From Massilia phosphatilytica (GTDB lineage: Bacteria; Pseudomonadota; Gammaproteobacteria; Burkholderiales; Burkholderiaceae_D): DNA of 64,000 nt. A model generated the notes under the pieces. The model was given only the letters and a program-made list of their open reading frames with translations, had not been told where the DNA came from and made no database searches. Below are positions 1 to 8,479 of the stretch, piece after piece (within the stretch, counting starts at the first letter, position 1; every line of letters starts with the position of its first letter). The DNA lies in NCBI RefSeq assembly GCF_002968015.1, contig NZ_PUIP01000015.1:143409-207408 (forward strand), written 5' to 3'. Both the position numbers and the translations under genes were made by a program.

Positions 1-1
1 C

Positions 2-487
2 GTCAACAACGCCGCCAACGACCAGCGCCACCAGATCGGCGAGGTGTCGGTCGAATACTGGGACGAGCGCATCAACATCAACCAGCGCCCGATGTTCTTC
101 ACGGTACAGGCCGCGCTGGAAGGCATGAAGCGCCGCGGCGGCGGTTCCGTCATCAACTTCAGTTCGATGTCGTGGCACGCCAAGAACCCGAACTACCCGA
201 TCTACGCGACGACGAAAGCCTCCGTGATCGGCCTGACGCGCTGCCTCGCGCGCGACCTCGGCAAGTTCAACATCCGCGTCAACACCCTGACGCCGGGCTG
301 GGTGATGACCCAGCGCCAGATCGACCTGTGGCTGGACGAGGCGGGCGAGGCCGAGATCGCGCGCTCGCAATGCCTGCCGGGCAAGCTGATGCCCGAGGAT
401 ATCGCCGCGATGGTGCTGTTCCTGTCCGCCGATGACAGCAAGATGTGTACGGGCCAGGAATTCATCGTCGACGCCGGCTGGGTGTGA
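2..487 (+). CDS. SDR family sugar dehydrogenase-like oxidoreductase (5' truncated by window edge)
   Basis: Only the last 161 residues are present; the reading frame is already open at base 2. The NNAA motif, the catalytic YATTK (Tyr-x-x-x-Lys) with an upstream serine in FSSMS, and the closing GQEFIVDAGWV mark a classical NAD(P)-dependent short-chain dehydrogenase. The C-terminal pattern (PGWVMTQRQ, then LWLDEAGEAE) resembles SDRs that oxidise aldoses at C1 in non-phosphorylative arabinose or galactose pathways. Its place immediately before arabinan hydrolase genes fits an L-arabinose or galactose 1-dehydrogenase, but that specificity is inference. A small hairpin and then a perfect 11-bp stem follow the stop codon, so it probably ends a transcription unit. 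Confidence 0.85.
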   Translation, partial: VNNAANDQRHQIGEVSVEYWDERININQRPMFFTVQAALEGMKRRGGGSVINFSSMSWHAKNPNYPIYATTKASVIGLTRCLARDLGKFNIRVNTLTPGWVMTQRQIDLWLDEAGEAEIARSQCLPGKLMPEDIAAMVLFLSADDSKMCTGQEFIVDAGWV

Positions 488-490
488 CCA

Positions 491-506
491 GGACGCCCGT
501 CCTTTT
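491..506 (+). terminator. Weak intrinsic terminator after the SDR gene
   Basis: GGAC-GCCC-GTCC forms a four-base-pair stem followed directly by TTTT. It sits three bases after the stop codon of the SDR gene. It is short, so confidence is low. Confidence 0.35.
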
Positions 507-521
507 CTTCCGCATCTAAAA

Positions 522-551
522 CCGTCAATCCCGTGCCTGCGGGATTGACGG
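522..551 (+). terminator. Perfect 11-bp stem-loop between SDR and arabinofuranosidase genes
   Basis: CCGTCAATCCC at 522-532 pairs exactly with GGGATTGACGG at 541-551 around an eight-base loop. No U-tract follows on the plus strand. It may be a terminator for the SDR transcript, an mRNA-end protecting hairpin, or a leader structure for the hydrolase operon that begins at 595. Confidence 0.5.
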
Positions 552-594
552 ATTCTGCACTTCACAACAATACAACCACCCTAATGGAGACCAT

Positions 595-2148
595 ATGAAG
601 GCATTCCAACCCACCATTCTCGCCCTCGGCCTTGCCGCCGCGTTCTGCGCCGGCGCCGCGTTCGCCCAGGTGAACGTCACTGTCGACGCGTCCAAGCCGG
701 GCGCCGTGATCGACAAGGACGTCTACGGCCAGTTCGCCGAACACCTCGGCACCGGCGTCTACGGCGGCCTGTGGGTCGGTCCGGATTCGAAGATCCCGAA
801 CACCAAAGGGTGGCGCAACGACGTCGTCGGCGCGCTGAAGGACATGCACGTACCGCTGGTCCGCTGGCCGGGCGGCTGCTTCGCCGACGAATACCACTGG
901 CGCGAAGGCATCGGCCCGCGCAGCAAGCGTCCGGTGAAGGTCAACACGAACTGGGGTGGCGTGCCGGAAAACAATGCGGTGGGCACGCATGAATTCTTCG
1001 ACCTCGTCGAGATGCTGGGCGCGGACGCCTACGTCAACGGCAACCTCGGTACGGGTACCCCGCAGGAAGCGGCCGAGTGGATCGAATACATGACGTCGGA
1101 AGGCAAGTCGACGCTGGCCGAGCAGCGCGCGAAGAACGGCCACCCGGCGCCGTTCAAGGTCGCCTATTTCGCCATCGGCAACGAGTCGTGGGGCTGCGGC
1201 GGCAATATGCGTCCGGAGTACTACGCGGACCTGTACCGCCAGTGGAACACGTTCCTGAAGGCGCCGCAGCACCTGCGTCCGAAGATGATCGCCAGCGGCG
1301 GTACCGGCGACGACACGGCATGGACCGACGTGCTCTCGCGCGACCTGAAGGGCCGCACGGACGGCATCAGCTTCCACTTCTACACGCTGCCGACCGGGAA
1401 CTGGGACAAGAAGGGCGCCGCCACCGGCTTCCCGGAATCGGAATGGTTCTCGACGATGTCGCAGACGCTGCGCATGGAAGATTTCATCCGCAAGAACGTC
1501 GCGGTCCTCGACAAGAACGACCCGGAGAAGAAGATCGGCTTCGACGTGGACGAGTGGGGCACCTGGTACGACGTGGAGAAGGGCACGAACCCGGGCTTCC
1601 TGTTCCAGCGTAACACGATCCGCGACGCCGTCGTGGCCGCGCTCAACTTCAACATCTTCCATGCCCACGCCGACCGCGTGCGCATGACGAACATCGCGCA
1701 GATGGTCAACGTGCTGCAGGCGATGATCATCACCGACAACGAGAAGATGCTGCTGACGCCGACCTACCACGCCTTCAAGATGTACGTGCCGTTCCAGGGC
1801 GCGACGTCGCTGCCGGTGGCGCTGTCGAACAACACGACCTACGGCTCGAACGGCCAGGGCGTGCCGGGCATCAGCGCGTCGGCCGCGAAGGCGAAGGACG
1901 GCAAGACGTACGTCGCCCTCGTCAACACCAACCCGCATGACGCCACCGACGTCGTCCTGAACGTCGCCGGCCAGAACGTCGGCGCCGTGCGCGGCCAGCT
2001 GCTGACCGCGGACGCGATGGATGCCCACAACACCTTCGAGCGCAAGGACGCCGTCAAGCCGGTGCCGTTCAGCGCCAACGCCAGCGGCGGCAAGCTGACG
2101 ATCAAGGTGCCGGCCAAGTCGGTGCTGGTCGTCGCCGTCGAGGGCTGA
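595..2148 (+). CDS. Exported alpha-L-arabinofuranosidase, GH51
   Basis: A 517-residue GH51 retaining alpha-L-arabinofuranosidase that removes terminal Araf from arabinan and arabinoxylan side chains. The catalytic Glu pair is visible: acid/base in GNESWGCGG (Glu about 197) and nucleophile in DVDEWGTWYD (Glu about 320). A (beta/alpha)8 barrel is followed by a C-terminal beta domain ending in SVLVVAVEG. Unusually for GH51, which is often cytoplasmic, it starts with a clear signal peptide cleaved near AAFAQ. ATG is preceded by GGAGACC. First gene of a four-gene hydrolase operon; three bases separate it from the next gene. Confidence 0.93.
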   Translation: MKAFQPTILALGLAAAFCAGAAFAQVNVTVDASKPGAVIDKDVYGQFAEHLGTGVYGGLWVGPDSKIPNTKGWRNDVVGALKDMHVPLVRWPGGCFADEYHWREGIGPRSKRPVKVNTNWGGVPENNAVGTHEFFDLVEMLGADAYVNGNLGTGTPQEAAEWIEYMTSEGKSTLAEQRAKNGHPAPFKVAYFAIGNESWGCGGNMRPEYYADLYRQWNTFLKAPQHLRPKMIASGGTGDDTAWTDVLSRDLKGRTDGISFHFYTLPTGNWDKKGAATGFPESEWFSTMSQTLRMEDFIRKNVAVLDKNDPEKKIGFDVDEWGTWYDVEKGTNPGFLFQRNTIRDAVVAALNFNIFHAHADRVRMTNIAQMVNVLQAMIITDNEKMLLTPTYHAFKMYVPFQGATSLPVALSNNTTYGSNGQGVPGISASAAKAKDGKTYVALVNTNPHDATDVVLNVAGQNVGAVRGQLLTADAMDAHNTFERKDAVKPVPFSANASGGKLTIKVPAKSVLVVAVEG

Positions 2149-2151
2149 TCG

Positions 2152-3687
2152 ATGGCGCACGCTCTCCAAGCGCGTGCGCTCGCGGCAGCCGTTGCATTCG
2201 CCCTCGCCGGCTGCGGCGGGGGCGGCGGCGGCGGCAGCGCGGCGGTGACGCCGCCGGTCGCCGCGACGCCTTCGACGCCTGCCCCGACCACCACGCCGGA
2301 CACGCCCGCTCAGGCGGCGATCACATTCGCCAACGTGTCCGTGCACGACCCGGCCGTCATCAAGGTCGGCGACACCTGGTACGCGTTCGGCTCGCACCTC
2401 GCGGCCGCGAAGACGACGGACCTGATGAACTGGACCAAGCTCGCCGATGGCGTCAACGACGCCAATCCGCTGTTCACGAAAGTGACGACGGCGCTGGCCG
2501 AGACCTTCGCATGGGCCCAGGTCACGGACCTGTGGGCACCGGACGTCATCCAGCTCGACGACGGCAAGTTCTACATGTACTACGACGCCTGCAAGGGCGA
2601 TTCGCCGCGCTCCGCGCTGGGCGTGGCCGTCGCCGACAAGGTCGATGGCCCGTACGTCAACAAGCAGGTGTTCCTGAAGTCCGGCATGTGGGGCGAAACC
2701 AGTCCCGACGGCACCGTGTACGACGCGCTGAAGCATCCGAACGTCGTCGATCCGAACGTGTTCCGCGACGCGGCCGGCAAGCTGTGGATGATCTACGGCT
2801 CGTATTCCGGCGGCATCTTCGTCATGGCGCTGGACCCGGCCACCGGCCTGCCCGTCGCGGGGCAGGGCTACGGCAAGCACCTCATGGGCGGCAACCACGC
2901 GCGCATCGAAGGCGCCTACGTGATGTACAGCCCGGCGACGAAGTACTACTACCTGTTCACGTCGTTCGGCGGGCTCGATGCCACGGGCGGCTACAACATG
3001 CGGGTGGCACGGTCGACGAGCCCGGATGGCCCGTACCTGGACGCCTCCGGCAAGGACATGGCCGACGTGAAGTCGGATCCGACGAAACCCCTGTTCGACG
3101 ACGCGAGCATCGCGCCGTACGGCCAGAAGCTCGTGGGCAGCCACCAGTTCGCGCTGGCGAGCGGAGAATCGGGTACGCCGGTCGGCTACGTGTCGCCGGG
3201 CCACAATTCGGCCCGCTACGAAGCGGCGACGAACCAGTACTTCCTGATCTTCCATACCCGTTTCCCGGGCCAGGGCGAGTATCACGAAGTGCGCGTGCAC
3301 GAGATGTTCATCAACGAGGACGGCTGGCCGGTGGCGGCGCCGCTGCGCTACGTGCCGCTCACGAAGAGCGTGACGACGATATCGCCGACCGTCACGAGCG
3401 CGGACACGGCCGGCGCGTACAAGATGGTCAACCACGGCAAGGACATCTCGGCCACGGTGAAGCCGTCGGTCGCGATCCGTCTCGAGAGCGCCGGCACGGT
3501 GACCGGCGGCGCGAGCGGGACCTGGACGCACAAGGGCAACAACAACGTCGCCATCGTGATCGACGGGGTCACCTACAGCGGCGTGCTGTCGCGCCAGTGG
3601 AACCCGAATGCGAATGCCTTCGCGGTGACGTTCACGGCGCAGTCGAAGACCGGCGTATCGCTGTGGGGCATCCGCACCGGCTCGTAA
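2152..3687 (+). CDS. GH43 endo-1,5-alpha-L-arabinanase-like lipoprotein
   Basis: A 511-residue inverting GH43 enzyme predicted to cleave internal alpha-1,5 bonds of arabinan. The signal peptide ends in a lipobox (ALAGC, Cys21), followed by a Gly and Pro/Thr-rich tether of about 40 residues, so the enzyme should be lipid-anchored. The five-bladed propeller begins at about residue 62 with VSVHDPAV (catalytic Asp66); VDPNVFRD and RIEGAYVMYS supply the second Asp and the acid Glu. After about residue 400 lies a beta-rich module like the C-terminal domain of extracellular arabinanases. It starts three bases after the GH51 stop codon. Confidence 0.9.
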   Translation: MAHALQARALAAAVAFALAGCGGGGGGGSAAVTPPVAATPSTPAPTTTPDTPAQAAITFANVSVHDPAVIKVGDTWYAFGSHLAAAKTTDLMNWTKLADGVNDANPLFTKVTTALAETFAWAQVTDLWAPDVIQLDDGKFYMYYDACKGDSPRSALGVAVADKVDGPYVNKQVFLKSGMWGETSPDGTVYDALKHPNVVDPNVFRDAAGKLWMIYGSYSGGIFVMALDPATGLPVAGQGYGKHLMGGNHARIEGAYVMYSPATKYYYLFTSFGGLDATGGYNMRVARSTSPDGPYLDASGKDMADVKSDPTKPLFDDASIAPYGQKLVGSHQFALASGESGTPVGYVSPGHNSARYEAATNQYFLIFHTRFPGQGEYHEVRVHEMFINEDGWPVAAPLRYVPLTKSVTTISPTVTSADTAGAYKMVNHGKDISATVKPSVAIRLESAGTVTGGASGTWTHKGNNNVAIVIDGVTYSGVLSRQWNPNANAFAVTFTAQSKTGVSLWGIRTGS

Positions 3688-3702
3688 TCGAAAGGATGTA
3701 GC

Positions 3703-4731
3703 ATGCGTAAAGCGACGAAAATCGCCGCCGCACTGGGTACCGGCGTGATCGCGCTGGCCGCCGCACTCGCGGCCAACGCCGCCCAGGTCGGCGTGCACGA
3801 CCCGGTGATGGCGCAGGACGGCAACACGTACTACCTGTACAGCACCGGCCCCGGCATCACGTTCTATTCGTCGCCGGACATGCTGCACTGGAAGCCGGAA
3901 GGCCGCGTGTTCGCGGGCGAGCCGGCGTGGGCGAAGCGTGCCGCGCCCACGTTCAACGACCATATCTGGGCGCCGGACGTCCAGCGCCATAACGGCCGCT
4001 GGCTGTTGTACTACTCGGTGTCCGGCTTCGGCAAGAACACGTCGGGCATCGGCGTGACGACCAGCGCCACGCTCGACCCGCGTTCGCCGAACTACCGCTG
4101 GGAAGACCAGGGGATGGTGGTGCAGTCCGTGCCGGGCCGCGACAACTGGAATGCCATCGACCCGAACGTCGTCGAGGACGACAAGGGGCAGGGCTGGATG
4201 AGCTTCGGCTCGTTCTGGGGCGGCATCAAGCTCGTGAAGCTGGACGACAGCTGGACGAAGATCGCCGAGCCGCAGGAATGGCATACGATCGCGCGCCGCG
4301 AGCGTCCCGCGTTCACGCCGGACGAGCAGGCGGCGCCGGCCGAGATCGAAGGGCCGTTCATCTTCAAAAAGAACGGCTACTATTACCTGTTCGTCTCGTG
4401 GGGCTTGTGCTGCCAGGGCCCGAAGAGCACGTACCATGTCGTCGTCGGCCGTGCCAGGGACGTCAAGGGACCGTACCTCGACCGCCAGGGCAAGGACATG
4501 GCGAGCGGCGGCGGTTCGCTCGTCATCAAGGGCGACAAGGACTGGCAGGGGCTGGGCCACAACAGCGCCTACACGTTCGGCGGCAAGGATTATCTCGTGC
4601 TGCACGCCTACGAGACGGCCGACCACTACAAGCAGAAGCTGAAAGTAATGGACATCCGCTGGGACAAGGATGGCTGGCCGACGGTCGATCCGAAAGACCT
4701 TAACAAGTATGTGAGCGAAGAACTCAAATGA
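3703..4731 (+). CDS. Exported GH43 arabinanase or arabinofuranosidase
   Basis: A 342-residue single-domain GH43 enzyme with a signal peptide cleaved near ANAAQ. The three GH43 acids are visible: VGVHDPVM (Asp33), AIDPNVVED and EIEGPFIF. Sequence style matches arabinan endo-1,5-alpha-L-arabinosidases, and it lacks the C-terminal module of its upstream neighbour. ATG is preceded by AAAGGATGT. Its last codons overlap the GH127 start by four bases (ATGA), so the two are translationally coupled. Endo or exo mode cannot be decided from sequence alone. Confidence 0.9.
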   Translation: MRKATKIAAALGTGVIALAAALAANAAQVGVHDPVMAQDGNTYYLYSTGPGITFYSSPDMLHWKPEGRVFAGEPAWAKRAAPTFNDHIWAPDVQRHNGRWLLYYSVSGFGKNTSGIGVTTSATLDPRSPNYRWEDQGMVVQSVPGRDNWNAIDPNVVEDDKGQGWMSFGSFWGGIKLVKLDDSWTKIAEPQEWHTIARRERPAFTPDEQAAPAEIEGPFIFKKNGYYYLFVSWGLCCQGPKSTYHVVVGRARDVKGPYLDRQGKDMASGGGSLVIKGDKDWQGLGHNSAYTFGGKDYLVLHAYETADHYKQKLKVMDIRWDKDGWPTVDPKDLNKYVSEELK

Positions 4732-7079
4732 AGCTGAACCGCATCGCCGCGCTGTTGTTCACCCTGGGCGCGACGTGCGCCCATGCCGCCGACCTGTTCC
4801 CGCTGCAGGACGTGCGCCTGGGCCCGAGCCCGTTCCTCGACGCCCAGACCACGGACCTGAACTACCTGCTGGCGATGGAGCCGGACCGCCTGCTGGCGCC
4901 GTTCCTGCGCGAAGCGGGGCTCACGCCGAAGCAGCCCAGCTACGGCAACTGGGAATCGTCGGGCCTGGATGGCCACATGGGCGGGCACTACCTGTCGGCG
5001 CTGGCGTTGATGGTGGCGTCGACCGGCGATGCGGAAGTCAGGAAGCGCCTCGACTACTTCGTCGCGGAACTGAAGCGCGCGCAGACGGCCAACGGCGACG
5101 GCTACGTGGGCGGCGTCCCGGGCGGCCGTGCCGCGTGGCGCGACGTCGCCGCGGGCAAGCTCCATGCCGACAACTTCTCCGTCAACGGCAAGTGGGTCCC
5201 GTGGTACAACCTGCACAAGATCTACGCGGGCCTGCGCGACGCGTACCGCTATGCCGGCAACGAGGATGCGAAGGCGATGCTGATCGCCATGGCCGACTGG
5301 GCGCTGCGCCTGACGAGCCACCTGACGGACGAGCAGATGCAGCAGATGCTGAAGGCGGAACACGGCGGCATGAACGAGGTGCTGGCCGACGTCGCCCAGA
5401 TGACGGGGGATTCGCGCTACATGGACCTGGCGCTGAAATTCTCGCACCAGGCCATCCTGCAGCCGCTCGAAAAGCATGAAGACAAGCTCTCGGGCCTGCA
5501 CGCCAACACGCAGATCCCGAAAGTCATCGGCTTCAAGCGCATTGGCGAACTCACGGGCCGCAAGGACATGGCGGATGCCGCCGCGTTCTTCTGGCAGACC
5601 GTCGTCGACCACCGCACGGTGGCCATCGGCGGCAACAGCGTCAGGGAGCACTTCCATGACGACAAGGACTTCAGCCCCATGATCAACGAGGTCGAGGGGC
5701 CGGAGACCTGCAACACCTACAACATGCTGAAGCTGACGGAGATGCTGTTCGAGACGTCGGACAAGGCATCGTACGCCGACTACTACGAGCGCGCGCTGTA
5801 CAACCACATCCTCGCGTCCGAGCATCCGGGCAAGGGCGGCTTTGTCTACTTCACGCCGATGCGCCCGAACCACTACCGCGTGTATTCGCAGGTGGACCAG
5901 GCCATGTGGTGCTGCGTGGGCTCCGGCATCGAGAGCCATGCGAAGTACGGCGAATTCATCTATGCCCACGAAGGCGATGCATTGTTCGTCAACCTGTTCA
6001 TCCCGTCCACGGTGGACTGGCGCGAGAAAAACGTCAAGGTCACGCAGGCGAACAACTTCCCGGACCAGGCCAGCACGCGCATCACCGTCGACGGCGACAG
6101 CCGCTTCGCGATGAAGATCCGCTATCCGGCCTGGGTCGCACCGGGCAAGCTGGCCGTGAAGGTGAACGGCAAGCCGGTGAAGGTGAACGCGCAGCCGGGC
6201 TCCTACGTCAGCATCGACCGCGCATGGAAGAAGGGCGACCGCGTCGACGTCAGCCTGCCGATGACGATGCGCCTGGAGCAGATGCCGGACAAGTCGAAGT
6301 ACTACGCGGTGCTGTACGGCCCCGTCGTGCTGGCCGCGAAGACGAACCCGTTCCCGACCGAGCACCTGAACTTCCTCGCGGACGACTCGCGCATGGGCCA
6401 CAGCCCGTCCGGCCAGGTCTGCCCGCTGGAGGCGGCGCCGACCTTCGTCTCGGACAGCCTCGATTTCACGCGCCGCTTCAAGCCCGTGAAGGGCAAGCCG
6501 CTGACATTCACGGCGCCAGGCGTCGTGCAGGGCGGCGCGGGGTCGTCGACGGAGTTCATCCCGTTCTTCCGCCTGCACGACTCGCGCTACATGATCTACT
6601 GGCAGCAGAGCACCCCGGCCGAATTCGCCCGCGTGAAGCAGGAAAACGCGGACAAGGAAGCGGAGCGCCTCGCGCTGGACGCGCAGACCATCGACCAGGT
6701 GGCGCCGGGCGAGCAGCAGCCGGAATCGGACCACGGCTTCAAGGGCGAGGGCGCGGACGCGGGCCTCAACAACGGCCGTCACTGGCGCCATGCGACCAGG
6801 TGGTTCAGCTACCAGTTGAACGACCCGAAGCACGAAGCGAAGGCGCTGCGCCTGACGTTCGCGCGCGCGGACGCCGGCCGCAAGTTCGACATCGTCGTCG
6901 ACGGCCAGCGCATCGCCGAACTCGAACTGCCGGCCGGCGAGGCGCAGGAATTCTATACGCGCGACTTCGCGCTGCCGCCCGCGCTGGTGCAGGGCGCGAA
7001 CGGCAAGCTCGAAGTGAAATTCGTCGCGAAAGAAGGCTCGATGGCCGGTGGGCTGTACGGGCTGCGGTTGATGCGCTGA
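4728..7079 (+). CDS. Exported beta-L-arabinofuranosidase, GH127 (DUF1680)
   Basis: A 783-residue (alpha/alpha)6-barrel protein with an N-terminal signal peptide (ending CAHAADLF). It carries the GH127 zinc-thiolate active-site pattern: Glu326-x-Cys328 in GPETCNTYN and the Cys395-Cys396 pair in MWCCVGSG, matching Glu338, Cys340, Cys417 and Cys418 of the characterised enzyme HypBA1. Family members remove beta-L-Araf, for example from hydroxyproline-linked arabino-oligosaccharides of extensin. It is the last gene of the hydrolase operon and converges with rsgA, six bases away. The beta-linkage specificity is a family inference; GH127 also has other activities. Confidence 0.9.
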   Translation: MKLNRIAALLFTLGATCAHAADLFPLQDVRLGPSPFLDAQTTDLNYLLAMEPDRLLAPFLREAGLTPKQPSYGNWESSGLDGHMGGHYLSALALMVASTGDAEVRKRLDYFVAELKRAQTANGDGYVGGVPGGRAAWRDVAAGKLHADNFSVNGKWVPWYNLHKIYAGLRDAYRYAGNEDAKAMLIAMADWALRLTSHLTDEQMQQMLKAEHGGMNEVLADVAQMTGDSRYMDLALKFSHQAILQPLEKHEDKLSGLHANTQIPKVIGFKRIGELTGRKDMADAAAFFWQTVVDHRTVAIGGNSVREHFHDDKDFSPMINEVEGPETCNTYNMLKLTEMLFETSDKASYADYYERALYNHILASEHPGKGGFVYFTPMRPNHYRVYSQVDQAMWCCVGSGIESHAKYGEFIYAHEGDALFVNLFIPSTVDWREKNVKVTQANNFPDQASTRITVDGDSRFAMKIRYPAWVAPGKLAVKVNGKPVKVNAQPGSYVSIDRAWKKGDRVDVSLPMTMRLEQMPDKSKYYAVLYGPVVLAAKTNPFPTEHLNFLADDSRMGHSPSGQVCPLEAAPTFVSDSLDFTRRFKPVKGKPLTFTAPGVVQGGAGSSTEFIPFFRLHDSRYMIYWQQSTPAEFARVKQENADKEAERLALDAQTIDQVAPGEQQPESDHGFKGEGADAGLNNGRHWRHATRWFSYQLNDPKHEAKALRLTFARADAGRKFDIVVDGQRIAELELPAGEAQEFYTRDFALPPALVQGANGKLEVKFVAKEGSMAGGLYGLRLMR

Positions 7080-7085
7080 TCCGCG

Positions 7086-8114
7086 TTACCGTTTGGCCTG
7101 GGCCCGCGCCCGGGCCATCCGGTTCAACACCTTCCATCTCGACCGCGCCGCGATGCGGTCCAGCGGCGTCGCGGCCGCATGCCGCACTTCGCGCAACAGC
7201 TTGTGGTAGTTGCGCAGGCGGTCCGCATCGACGGCGCCGCGCACCGCGCATCCCGGCTCCTCCACGTGCGAGCAGTCGTGAAAGCGGCAGTGCGCGGCCA
7301 GCGTCTCGATGTCGTCGAAGGCCGCGATGACGCCGTCCTCGTCGGCGTCCGGCTGCCAGCTGCGCATTCCCGGCGTGTCGATCACGCAGGCGCCACCGAC
7401 GCACAGGTGCAGCGAGCGTGACGTCGTCGTGTGGCGGCCGCGGTCGTCGCCCTTGCGCACGCCACCCGTCTGCTGGTGCGCGCCGGTGAGGGTGTTCGTC
7501 AGCGTCGACTTGCCCACGCCGGATGTGCCGAGCAGGACGAGCGTCTGGCCTTCTCCGGTCCACGGCGCCAGTACCCCGGCGGCGGTGTCCTGCAGCGGAT
7601 GCACGCGCACCACGGGGACCGTCGCCGGCAAGCGCGCCGCGACCTGCGCCGCTTTCTCGTCTGCGTCGGGCACGAGATCGCCCTTCGTCAGGACGATCAC
7701 GGGCGCCACGTCGCACGACTTCGCCACCATCAGGTAGCGTTCCAGCCGGCGCAAATTGAAATCGCCGTCGAGGCCCATCACCAGCAGGGCCGTGTCGACG
7801 TTGGCCGCCAGGCGCTGGCGCGTGCCGCTGGCGTCGCGTCTTACCAGTTCGTTCAGCGGGTCGATGAGCGTATGGATCCAGGCTTCGTTGTGCTCGTTAA
7901 GGTCGAACAGCACCCAGTCGCCGACGGCAACGGAAGCGTCGAGGGATGGATGCGGCCGGGCAGGGAATTCCTGCAGGCCGTCGTGCAGCATGAGGGCGGT
8001 GCGGTGCACGCTCGCCACGCGCGCGGGTTGGCCGCGGTCGTGCACGGCGAGGCGCGCGGCGATGGGATTGGTGAGTCCGATGCGGCGCAGTGCCGCGATA
8101 TCGAAATCGATCAT
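7086..8114 (-). CDS. rsgA: Ribosome small-subunit-dependent GTPase RsgA
   Basis: A 342-residue circularly permuted GTPase that checks and matures the 30S subunit. Motif order is diagnostic: an N-terminal OB-like domain, then G4 (TKGD), G1/P-loop (GTSGVGKST), G2 (TTTS), G3 (DTPGMR), then a C-terminal zinc finger with CRFHDCS and PGCAV ligands. The start at 8114 (MIDFDIAALRR) has AGGA upstream; the 22 residues readable before it have no family resemblance. It is transcribed away from the sugar importer and interrupts the arabinose island, so it is probably ancestral backbone. Confidence 0.95.
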   Translation of the reverse strand: MIDFDIAALRRIGLTNPIAARLAVHDRGQPARVASVHRTALMLHDGLQEFPARPHPSLDASVAVGDWVLFDLNEHNEAWIHTLIDPLNELVRRDASGTRQRLAANVDTALLVMGLDGDFNLRRLERYLMVAKSCDVAPVIVLTKGDLVPDADEKAAQVAARLPATVPVVRVHPLQDTAAGVLAPWTGEGQTLVLLGTSGVGKSTLTNTLTGAHQQTGGVRKGDDRGRHTTTSRSLHLCVGGACVIDTPGMRSWQPDADEDGVIAAFDDIETLAAHCRFHDCSHVEEPGCAVRGAVDADRLRNYHKLLREVRHAAATPLDRIAARSRWKVLNRMARARAQAKR

Positions 8115-8479
8115 GGTCGTTGTGTTCCTGTTGCGAAATGCGCGTATGCGCGGGCACGCTGCCACATACGAATGCGGCAACGGTGGATTCGGTCAGGGAA
8201 GGTCGGCGCGGCTGGCACGCCCGTTCGCAACGACGATGAACAACGACGGTGATCGACGGTGTAAGGTAGTCAGGCGGCCGACAGGAGGGCAATATCCGGC
8301 TGTGTCATGGGGCTCTCCTTGTCAAATGGTGGGAGCGGCAAGTATAGCGCGGCGCTGCCGTCATGCAACCGACATTTGCATTGATGCCGAAATGGATATG
8401 TCTACCGTCAAAAAAATGATTGGATAGATATGTCAGTTCTGTCATAGTATCCCTGCACAACAATTCCGGAGACTAAGTG
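8115..8479. promoter_or_regulatory. Divergent intergenic region with paired GATATGTC direct repeats
   Basis: This 365-bp region separates rsgA from the sugar importer. Two exact GATATGTC copies lie at 8396-8403 and 8428-8435, 32 bp apart (about three helical turns), upstream of the importer start, and similar GATAT-containing motifs sit before the LysR gene at 14090-14110. They are candidate sites for that regulator; this is inference. The remainder shows no gene I can support. Confidence 0.4.

Noticed and set aside
562..4626. Very long open reading frame on the minus strand (about 1350 codons) opposite the arabinan hydrolases
   Set aside because: The plus strand encodes recognisable GH51 and GH43 proteins; the opposite frame is Arg/Ala/His-rich with no domains and is open only because of the high GC content.
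4626..6833. Long minus-strand frame opposite the GH127 gene
   Set aside because: Composition is that of a GC-rich shadow; GH127 catalytic motifs are on the plus strand.
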